Source: Aspidiotus rigidus
Lineage: Eukaryota > Arthropoda > Insecta > Hemiptera > Diaspididae
Assembly (NCBI GenBank): GCA_035079385.1
Contig: JAVHKY010000056.1
Location: 6,517,501 to 6,581,500 of the forward strand
DNA: 64,000 bases
Direction: 5' to 3'
Shown here: piece after piece, positions 45,201 to 57,200 of the stretch
How the letters are laid out: each line of letters opens with the position of its first letter
Position numbering within the stretch: the stretch's first letter is position 1
Notes under the pieces: model-generated
What the model saw: only the letters and a program-made list of their open reading frames with translations
What the model was told of the DNA's origin: nothing
Databases searched by the model: none
Made by a program: the position numbers and the translations under genes

Positions 45201-48200
45201 GTCCATCCTGCACCGCGGCGCGGCAGCTCGCGTATAGTCAACGATGGCCTTCGGTGCCGAGCCTTCCGAATTTAACCGCGGCCGCCGTAGTATCCGCGTC
45301 GTCGTCGTCTACTACGTACGAGGTTCTGCCGGTTTGCGAATCGCACGTATCCGCCGGCTGTTACGAGGATATTACGAACGGTCGTACAGCATTACATATA
45401 ATATTTTTCAGATAGAAGACGAGTTAAGGTAAGCTATTCACACGATGACTGGGAAGAAGGTAGGAGAGCGAGAAGAAGTAACACAGTAGCACCGGAATCG
45501 TACTTGAAGATGGTGGCGTAGGCGGTGCAGGTATGAATCGCGCGTTCTTTCAGGAATGTTGAAAATGCTTCGTGTACACATATATGTACCTATTATTTTT
45601 TATTGCGATCATCGCGTCGAATCGAATTGATTGGATTCGATTCGCCGAGAATTATTCGGTTTCCTTCTACACCCAGTCCGTCTTCAAAACCGAATTTTGT
45701 GCTGCATAAGTGTAGTTGAGAGCAAGGTACATTTCGTGCGTCCGTTTGCGAGCGAATAATCTTCAAATTTTAATGAAATTGCGAGGTGAAAGCGATCATA
45801 GAGCTCCAAATTTTCTTATACTGTCAGGAAGAAAAGGAAGCAGGAAACGCTATCCCCACGAAAGACATGAACTAGGTACGTGAAGATGAATCCACCCTCC
45901 ATTCGTTCGAATCTAACTTCATTTCTACAACGTCAACAGCTAATGAGCTCATAAAGAAGAAGAAAAAATAGGGCAAAATTACTAAAAATACTAATCTTTT
46001 GAGCACTGAATTAAATGGAATCAAGATTCAATCACGAAGCCTCATGAAGACAGGTATCAACATTGAAGGAGTGGATCTGGGATACAAAAACAAAATGAAC
46101 TAGGTACTCTCGAAAAATTTATTTTAAAAATCATTGAAATGACATAGGTCGTTTCTGAAATTATTTTTTACGCGGAATTAAAACCGTTTTCCGTTTTTCG
46201 ATGGAAAATCGTGTTCTCTAGTTACGAACTTGTTTAGTTGGCGTGTACCGCCGCGAAACGAAACGGTCGTTTTCGAGTGATCTTATACCCGTACTACGAT
46301 CGCTGATTGAAGTTCAAGAACAAACAAACAAATAAAAATCATAAAAAGAAAACGCGATCTCCTTTCAAATAGAAGAAACGGAGGACGGTTCTGAATTCAG
46401 CTCAAAGATAACATTCAGAAACATTATCATTTATTTTTTTTTTACTCGTGTGTTTAATATTGTTGTGTGGTGTTATCATTCATTCATTAGTGACACTCGA
46501 GGATGCAACGCAGATAACATACACGAATCGCCGTCTTTATTAGAAGTGATCTGATTTGATTTTACGCAACAATGTTCCGGAATCAGTGTACTTGAAGGGA
46601 TAATGAAAAAAAAAAAAGTACTAGCGAAAACTTTTTCCAGAACGAACGCTTATAAATCTATAGTAAAAATCTTCTGGGTCTCGTTAGTGACGACATAACT
46701 AATGATGAAGCCAACGGCGAGCTATAATGAAGGTTCATTTGAGAAGCCACAAAGTTACAATTTAGACTATCGTCTCAGAGAAATAACTACGGTAATAAAT
46801 TAAGACTATAGTTATTGAAATGACAGTCTTCAAAACATTAGCATTTGCTGACGAAAAAAGGAGGCGAGCATCAGGCGAGTTATCTCATGGAGAATTTTTC
46901 ATCAACTTTAAATAAATATAATAATCTCCCCGTCAAATACAAGTAATTAATTCTCAAATTTCGTCGTGAGCTAGAATTTCTCACAGTCCTAAATATAGGT
47001 TAGACATTCCCCCACCCCTCGAAGCAATAATCCACTAGAAAGATGGCAAACGTTTTCCCAAATAACCCCCTATAAACCAGGTCCCTCGTCAAAAATTTGT
47101 GAAAGAAGGTTAAATTTAGAAGGTTTGAAGGTTTGTGACGATGCGTGGATGATTTATCAAATTATTTTGAGGTCATTATTCTGATTTAATGCTATCAGAG
47201 CTGAAACGTTTACGTTGGAAGTGGATTGGCAGGCTGATTGTATGCAGACGGTGTAATTAATATGGGTGTTGAGTGTATATATATATATATATATATATAT
47301 TGCTGGAGCTCGGATTACACAATTCCATGAGATATACTTCTTCTTAATTAAGGGGTGAATATTACCCCTCCGCATGGTAAAACATTTAAATTCATTTTTC
47401 AAGACTGTGGGTATTGCGCCCGTTGCGCTAGCTCAATTTTATCATGTGGATCTCATGTTACCCACATATACTGTGGAGCTCAGATTCCGCCATCGTAAGT
47501 ATATATATATATATATATGTAAATATACAGGTGGATCACCTTATCTTTGCCTATAATTCAGTTCTGTCTGGTCGAGTCCTGTCCATTTTATTGTGTGCGC
47601 GACTGCGTACCTTTTCTATCATTTATTGATTGTATAAATAATATCAGCTCACGTTATGCTCTCTTTCGAGTTCGTACCTACTTAGTTTAAAACTTATGTA
47701 CAATTACTGTCACATCCTTGTGTAAATACTTAAGTTTTCGATTCGTCGAAATATCGACGCATCATTCTTAAAAGTTGTTTTTATTTGTTTGCTTAATAAC
47801 CCAAATTGCATTTCATCTAATAACTTATTAGATACCTATATATAATTATATATATTTTTTCTTTGATGATTATTTTTTTTTTGACGAATGAAAGAAAACC
47901 TTGAAGGATAACCCAACTTTCAATCAAAGGATCAAAGAGTGTACTGTTGAGAAATTTTAATGTGATTTTCCTGTGAAGTATTTTAATTAAAAAAAAAAAA
48001 CAAAATTGGCGTTGAACTTCACTTTTTTCACAATCAACACGACGATATTTCGGCCGTAACTACAGGCCTTTATCAAGTAATTAAAAATAAAAGTACAGAT
48101 AAGGAACCGGGCAAACAGAAGAACGGCAAATATGAACGAAGGAGATAAGTACGTTATTCATAAATTATTCTTATCGCAATATTTATGAATAATAGGAGCA

Positions 48201-51200
48201 TATTACAGGATTCAGATGCTGCACATTAGTTTTGAAGTATACAGCAGTACAGAGTTAGTTTTTATCATCTCGATCATTTCGCGTATCTTGCTCTTTCTGG
48301 TTTTTGTTTCACGAGCTACAATTTTTACATCCTGGAATTCGAAACTATGGCCACTTTTTTTCACCGTGAAAGGCTAAAGCAGTGTTATTCTTAAAATTCT
48401 TGATGTTGTTTTTTTGTTGGGAAACCCTAACTTCAGAAGTTCTCGTTAGACGCTCTTATACAAAACTACGGTATATTTGTGAGCTCGAGTCTAATGTTTG
48501 ATGAAATGAATGACCAGGGAGGAGGGGAAGGAATAGGAAAGTTATGAAGATGAGTTTCTGAGGAGAAAAGGAGCGGGATAAGTGAAGAGAGTATTGGGAT
48601 ACTTATATTGATGAGAAAATTCATCGAGTAGAGTTGAGAATGCAAATAAAAACATGAATTCAGTCAGGTCTGATTTTTACCTCAGTTCAACTCAACCCCT
48701 CCTAACCTTACGTTAACGAGATAAGCAGCCAAATATTCTTTCTTAAAACTGGCCCTCAGAAAGATAGTCACGTAAAACAGAGGTAAAATAATTCACTGGT
48801 AGAAAATAATTAATTTAATATTTGGTTCGGACGACGAAAAGAATTATTTATGGTCGCGTCGATAATTTACGTGTGAAGCAATGACTCGAAAAGTACACGC
48901 GCAATTGAAAGGAATTATATATTAGTGTGAGTAGCATAAAGAGCATTTATGCGACTACTGCAAACAGAAAGAATGTAAAGTATAACAGAAAAGTAATCCT
49001 ATGAAACGAAGTTTTCGAAGGATCAGAACATCATTGTTCGAACGTGACATTATGATCTACGGCGAGAGAACGGATATGCGAAAATCAAAACACGACAAAG
49101 AAAAGAAAAGAAAGAAAATTATGATTGTCTCCTTCGGAGACTCGTGGCAGGTAGGTGGACCGAATAATATCCAAGAAGAAAACAATGAGAATATCAACGA
49201 CGACAATAAGAGCAATACTGCATAACAAGACACTCTTTTCGTCTGGTCTGTAATTTGATGAAGCGTACTAAAGGTAACACCTGATGTCACCGCAATATAA
49301 CGGGTTTGCCTGAACGTAATTATCGAAAAGTAATTCTTGAATAGGCCTTACTCACTTCGCTGTTCCTAATTGATACTGAACGGTATTTCTATACGCATCC
49401 GACTACAACATTTTTCCGCAATCGAGGAATAAAAGAGTATTCAAGCAACGATCATCGCAATCGCAGATCGTGAAATTCTTTCGCCTTTATCTCGCCGTGT
49501 ATTTTCTTTTTGTCTTCACTCTGCGAATCATTCCTTCTTTTTCTACCTTCTACCAATGAGAAATATACCTATCACACGTTTTGTGATTTTGGACACCAAT
49601 AGTGTTGAGTCGCAGCATCTTCAGCAAACGTTACTCTTAATTGTAATAATAATATCGACGAAATATAATATCTTAACAAACATGAAAAGTATGACACACA
49701 AAATGTTCTAGCCGTAAACTGCGACTTATTCTTTTAGCGCTCACGATCTGAAGAATCTTTATTTCGGGCTTAGAGTCGTTTATTTTATGATTACATATAC
49801 GTAGACGGATGGTACCAAATATTATCATCTCATATTACCGCGTATTTCTATTCGCTAACTCGTTTTATTTCAAAATCATAGTTAATCGTACATATTTTTG
49901 GAATACTTTTACTTAATTATATACATATAAACTATAGGTATGTAAACTAGCAGTGCCGAGCATATCGACCTCTTCTTGACCTCAGATTCTTCTCAAAATC
50001 GACTCATCGATAAAACAAAATTTTAAATTCCATTGAGTTTTGGTATCTGGCAGAAATCCTCGCTTCAAATCCACATCCGTTCAACAATCTTTGAGAAGAG
50101 CATGCGATATGAAGATTTTACAGCGTGAATGGCGAAAGTCCGTTGAAACACGCCGTCTATCTTATTTGCGCAGTTTTCGTCGCAAGCCAAGTTTTTTCCT
50201 TTATTTCATTAGAATAATAATAATTTGAAATATTTTGGAAGAGTAGTGATCACGGAAAGCTAATAAACTGAAAACTTGAATTTTTTATTTCAATTTTCAC
50301 CGGACTATAACACGATTTTAATTTTAGTTTAATTCAAGTAGCACAAATTGAAAGTATACTACGAGTACTTTCTCATATGCTGTCCTGGGCGGCTATTACA
50401 CTAACTTCAGTACGAAAAAGTACACGTGCACTTTGCGTAAAATGTAGATACGATCGAATCTTTCGCGTGCAGTGACCGTGAGTGTGGCGAGTACATTGAC
50501 ACTGTACACGCACCAGACAAATACCAGGGCTGGGCATGGATCGTGAATCATCGGCCACACGGTGGGTTCAGATCGCGGATCAATCATCGATCCGGATCAC
50601 AGATCAGTGACAGTTTTTTGCGATCCGACGCGACGGATCAATCAACTGCGGACTAGAACATTTGATCAGTGACCCGGGAATCAGTAATCCGTGATTCGCG
50701 ATCCGCGAGCGCGGAAAAAATGTGTAGCTTCAAATTTGTAAATTCTAAATAGAAGGTTCTCCATGGAGAATATGATTGCATTGCAACGTACAGTCCCTGG
50801 TTTAGTCACTAGACAGAGTCTGATTTTCAATTTACCTTCTGGGTGAGTGCAAAATATCCCGAATTTTCAAAAACGATGACCATGACGACATTGAGATTGG
50901 GAGCAGGTTTACATTAATATAAACACTGCGCTTGGAATCTACAGTTAATTTTATACTGAACTAATATGTAACAAGCAAATGAGCCATTAGCCAATGATAA
51001 GCAAGCATTGGCTTTCGGCTTAAGCAGCCATTGAATAAAGGAAAAAAGCCAATGATTAAGCCAGCCAAGAAAAACCGAAAGGCTCAAAAGTTTAAGATAA
51101 GACTAAGCCAAAATCGAATAGCTGTGCATCCCTGTCCTCGTGGTAGTATCCAACGAACCCTCTACTTTTTCAAAAATACAAATATTGTTTGTATCTATAG

Positions 51201-54200
51201 TCGATAGGCAAGTACGACTGTCAGTATAATACACTACGTCATTCAGTGCGCCAGAGTGCGCACATACTTCATTACAGTACGATAATGTAATAGCCGTTCA
51301 GGAGTTTGGCGCGCGCTATTTAAAACAATAACGCATTTCTATAAATGACCAACGCGAACTAAGTGGCTCGCTACGTAAACTGCAACACGCAACCTGCATC
51401 CAAAACAAAATGATTTGATTGAATTCCGGTTGCTGATTTCTTTTTTGAGCTTCTCATTGGATGTTGCTTGTTGCACGTTGTGTGTTGCATGTGTGTTGCA
51501 GTCTATATAACGAATTACTGCAGCCGCTAACTAATTGCTCATAGACTGTATGAAACGAACAGGCCTTGACTCAAGTAGTCACACACGAAAAACGTATCAT
51601 CTATGATGAGAAATTGTACCACAGCATTGACTATACAGACCTGGCAAAACCTAGACACCAGACAATACTCATTCGAGATTTTACCGGTACCGATTCTGTA
51701 ACCAGTTTTTAATATTTTTCGACAACACCCCTTCCAATTTTTCTTGAGTAAAATTCCTAAGAGTACTAATCTACGCATATTCGAATCCAGAGGAAACTAC
51801 CGATAAATTCCATTCAGGAAACATTACAATAGTCTCGCGAGTATTCGTCATTCAATTATCCGGCCTTCGGCATATCCACCTCAATTTCATCCGCCCTACC
51901 GTCCGGGTTATCCGCCATTGATAGGGCGGATAACTTGGACATCGATTTTTTAAAAATAATCGCTCCTAAAAATTCAATTTGTAATTCTCAATACTATACA
52001 GTAGGCCTACCGACCATTCGGCGTCACATGCAGGCTAGACAGGCACTCTTCACACACACAGTAGCAGTTTGGTTTACAATCCGTTTTTCGTTCTCGTGCA
52101 TCGATCCCTTCCCCGCTCTCAGCCCCAGGGAGGGTGGATAATCAAAAGGCTACATTCTAGTGCAGGCATGGGCAACCTGCGGCCCGCGGAAGCTTTTTCT
52201 GTGGCCCGCGATGCGAATACCAAAATACAAACAAATGAAGAAATTTTCGTAGTTCGAATCAAAAAATGTAAAATTTTACACGTATTATTTCCAATATTTT
52301 TGGATAAATTTAGTATACAAAAAAACGTGAACTGATTATTTATTAGTTACTAGTGAGAAACTTGTCTTTGCAATTCACAGGCAAGCTTATCAAAATTGGG
52401 GGTCAGGTGAGTAGGTATGTTGCAAATGCATCAAAGCAGTCAAATGCTCATCATTCAGCTTGCTTCTTTCCGGAGTTTTCGTATTTTTCATGAGCGAGAA
52501 AGCATGTTCACATACAAATGTAGACCCAAAAAAAGCAAAGGTGCGCAGTGCGAGTTTCCTTATGTTGGAATATTTAATACCAGACATAATTTCATAAAAT
52601 TCTCGCAAAGGGGTCTCTGAAAACAAAGTGCGCAGAGACGAATCAGCTTTCAGGTTTATTAGTTCCATTTGGTACTCTTCAGGCACTTCCACTGCACCAA
52701 CGGCGAAAGGGTTCTCACCTATTCTAGTATTTGGCTGCTTTGATGCGTTTGCAACATACCTACTCACCTGACCACAAATTTTGATGAGCTTGCTTGTGAA
52801 TTGCAAAGACAAGTTTCTCACTAGTAATTAATCTAATTATAATCAGTTCACGTTTTTTTGTATACTAAATTTATCCAAAAATATTGGATATAATTTCTGT
52901 AAAATTTTACATTTTTTGATTCCAACAATGGAAATTTCTTGATGTGTGGCCCGCCGGATCGTCATGAAACGTTACGAATTTTCATAAATGCGGCCCGCGG
53001 TGTGAAGAAGGTTGCCCACGCCTGTTCTAGTGAAATTTATTTGGCTACGACAAGTCTATACTTGATTCAACTTAGGAAATGCCCACGCCGATGGACCCTT
53101 GTATTGCAAGACGGAAGGGAAGTTGTATTGAATACGTACGTCTTCCCTTTCCCCTTGCAATACAAGCGTCCATCGGCGCGGGCAGTTCGTAAGTTGAATC
53201 GAGTATAGTCGCAGTTTCCAATAAAAATGCGGAAACGTGAACCTATATCCTGCATTGAATTATGTTGACGCTCGGAAGTGAAATAGTATAATATGCAGCC
53301 AGTGCACGAAAGTAAGAAATGGCTAAAGCTCACACCAAGTTTAGTTTGATACGTTATGTAATTGCAGGAACGGAGCAATTTTTAATGTTGTGAACAAATT
53401 CCACACGATATTTCAATTGGGTCGGAAGCAACCGTAGGGACCATCACCAATTACTCTTCTGCTCCTAAATTGTATTTTAGAGATCAAACAGCACCTACTA
53501 ATCACGAACTGCAAGGTTCCATTGGATAACCATCGTACAATTGAAATATAAAAATAATAATGACCGTGAACACACAAGGTATCACAATTGGAATTTAAAA
53601 TAAACAAATATTAAAATATTGTACGTGCAAGATATTGTACACCCCACATTCGATTTGCGAAGTAAGGTTTTTGTAATAAATTATCGCCCACTGGACCCGA
53701 CGTCAGGTATCCACGTCACGTCAAACTGCAAGGTCAACCTTATTTTTCTTTCTCTCTCAAATAATTTCGTTCATTCACCGTTTCATTAAAATTAATGGTT
53801 ATTATTTATCGGTCAATCGCCGATTCTATATAATTATTAATTATTCTTATTATTTGTATTAGAATTATTTTGCACAATGAAAATTTACATACTCGATGGA
53901 GTTGTAGTAACGACACTGCTCACGATAAACTCTCTTCCAGCCCATCTCCCACGTACTTATTCATTTCGCGAAAAAAATATTACAAATTTTACTGGAAGAC
54001 GAACTTTAATGAATGGAGACTACAGGTAGTCGTTGGGATCATCAGCTATCGCCATAAAAGTATACCACGGACTTCGCTCCGCGACGACATTCTTACAGTT
54101 CTAGTGCTGCGGAATAAATATTTTTTTATTTTAATTTCCGAGGTGAATACAATGACGATCTCACTGGAGTGCGCATCTTAGAATACAGACTGTGGAGAGA

Positions 54201-57200
54201 ACGTTTCAGCTGTTCTATGCACGTCAAAAATTTTGGCAACAATTGCGCGCTCACATCTCACAAGCAAGAATGTTGACCCTGGTCAAAGGTAAGGTAGCAA
54301 GCGGGTGACTAATAGCGATAAAGTCATTAGAGAGAGTATCTTAAATGCACACGCCACTTATTTTTCAACGCCAACGAAATATACGAGACGATTGCACGAA
54401 TGAATGTAGTATAGTGTGCAGTTTCGTACTAAAAAAGGTTGTTGCCCCCACCACCACCACCACCACCAGGTCTTCCAGAATCATTCATGTCCATTCAATA
54501 TCTATATCATCATACAGTGCACTTGTACAGATTATACATACATCGTAATCTGTATAGAATGTTTCTGGTTTTTTAGAATTCGTTATTGTTCACGGTTGAA
54601 CCGATAAACTCGTTTGAAGAAATCCATCTCATTAATACCCATATAACACGCCCGCAGAATTATCGTAAAACGGCGAGTTGGTTCATCTTTACTAACCATA
54701 TTACTCGTACTCTATATAATGTCATCACCATCGTGATCATTTGAATTAATTCGAATACTCCGAACGAATAAAAATATAAGTGAAGAAGAAATTTTCACGA
54801 TCGATCACATTCCTGAAAGTAGGCACATGACCAATGGTAATTGGAAAGCTGACTAGATGATATAAAGTTCATAGCTAGATGGGCAGATTCTGTCTTACAT
54901 ACCCATGCATTGCACAAGACTATTGTGAACTATCAAGTACTGTCTTTGAACATCAGTTCCCACGAAGGGTATCATGAGATAGGTATCTACATGATCAATT
55001 TTCTTCATTCTAATACAGCTTTCAAACATCATGATCCAACTTTATTGTTCTAACAGATATTATTTAACTAGTGCAAAAAAGTAGCGATATTATTGCACTA
55101 GAGCAATAATATCGCTACTTTATTTGCACTTTTTGAATAAAATATCGTATGGAACTCGTGCAGAACAGTAAAAAACAGCCTTTCGTACGATTTGCACTTG
55201 TTGGCCATTTTTCACTTTTTTACACTAGTTGCATAATATACTATTATATCACGAATCCATCAGTTTCCTTTAATATAAAGCGCAAATCTCACCTATAAAG
55301 AACGATTGGAGTGTAGAAAGAACGGTCTAATCCAATTGTACTTCTAACAAGGAGAATGCCCTCTCAACGTTACGAGTCATCGTATTAATAACGAAAAATA
55401 TGGATTCGATTACCCCGACCAGTTTCGGGGCGAAACTCTAAGAGATGAATAAATACAAAAAATATATCTCACCGGCGGAAAAGTATGTGGGTACAAGAAG
55501 TATTCCCGGCGGGTACAGATACACGATCATAATGTATTTGCGTCACTAAGGAGAGCACTGATTATAAAACATTTTATCGTATTTGACAAATTCGATCTCT
55601 TCAAGTTTATTTAGCAAACTTCAATCCCTCGCAGAGTGGAGGAGGGTGACCTCAGCACGAGAGATACCTAGGAACAATTAAGGAGTAGATCTGACAGAGT
55701 TTCGGCGGCGTGGCGTAAAATTGCCACTTTTAGACGAAAACGCTGTCGTTTCTGTCATAGGAATCTGATGTTCAATTTTTAGAAGGGCGGCGTCAGTACG
55801 CTCAACCATTCATTCTCTCAAGTATCGAACTTGACAGTCATTTGTATAGTGAAATTTTATTACAAATTAAGACAGGGCGTTCTAAATTTTCTAAATGACC
55901 GGTATTTAAAGAAGAGGGGGGAACTCAAATTGGGACCACATGGTTAAAGTGTTTCCATCATTAAATTTTCACTTCGGTTAATTGAAAAAATTTAACCGAG
56001 TGACGAACAGGTCAGTTGCTCTTCTCTCAAATGTTTCACGTTCATCATTAACGACGTATTTGTATTCTAGTCATTTTTCATGATTTTGGATCAAAAATGG
56101 CGAAATTTAATCGTCATGGTGAACTTTTTTACAAATTAGTGGACTTCTGTAGGATTCATTGAGGATCAGTGGCCATTAAGTTTGTTCTTGACTCGTACAA
56201 TTTTTGTTATGTAAATGACCCAAGGGAAAATCTCATACAGTTCGACAGTTAGAACTCTCACGAGTGAAATTTTGAATTACGTCACTGTGCACTGCGTACG
56301 ATAATCTGATTTTTTTTTTAAATAATAGATTAAATACTAACCTTTCGGTCAAGGGATCACCGCAGTTGAATGGAAACTTCAATTCGATGACGTCTCCGTT
56401 ACGTTGGCGTAGTTGTCCTTCATTCTCCATGTAGTACTGAACCAATTCGGAAAGTGTAGCAAACTTTTCGCCTCCATATAGATCGTAGAAATCACCTGAA
56501 TTCTGTATTTTGATATGCGTGACAGCGCCATTTCGTCTGCGAAAGAAAGAAAGAAAGAAAGATAAAAAAAAAAAATTATTTTTAAATTCTACATTAACTA
56601 AAATGCTGAAATTCCCGAGCTCTAAAAAAATGAATATTTTTATTTGAAATTGTTGATACACATCACAAAAATTAGTTAGGTATCAACATTACAGCGTGAA
56701 AATACCAAATTGCAACAGTCCACGATGGATTCAGGTGAATTTGGAAAGAGACTTTGAACTGATGCAGAAAATAATTTTCAATCAGTTCTATGTTGACTGA
56801 GGAAGGCAGTAAGAGAACCTGTTTCAGGAGGGAATAATTGCCGAATACGTTCAATGTTCAACTGTATGTGAGTCATCAAAAAATAATTCTTTCCCACTTA
56901 CGTTCCGTAATTTTCAGTTGATCAAATTTTCTGTTATTCATCGTATCATTTTGTACATCTTGAACAAGTTATACAGCTTACATTAAACAAAATTTGGTTA
57001 CAAAAAATTATTTAAAAAAAAAATCTTCGAAAGTTGATAGGTACGCAAAGATAGAAGACAAGAAAGAGTAGTCTTACAGATTTCCCGAATTTCAATATAT
57101 ATATATTAACAATTCTTACACATATTTTCATATAGTTTCTTTTTCGATGCAAATGAAAGAAAAGAATTGTTGCGTTACACCCTTGTCTAGCCAATGATAC

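Larger units (their letters stand above)
25691..56341. other. csw intron 2, 30.65 kb, between the two SH2 domains
   Basis: The largest intron of the window. Recognised contents are listed separately. Stretches with nothing recognisable: 25700-26840, 27150-29820, 30180-30840, 32250-33520, 33830-34040, 34980-35330, 35780-36380, 39780-42130, 42580-47250, 48130-50520, 51150-52150 and 53210-55060. Short open frames in these lack family features. Confidence 0.8.

Noticed and set aside
47157..47629. Frames with YIYIYIYI runs
   Set aside because: Translations of (TA)n microsatellites.
49001..49225. Basic 74-codon frame and its opposite-strand hydrophobic frame
   Set aside because: Complementary shadows of AAAGAAAAG-rich sequence. 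No family and no supporting signals.
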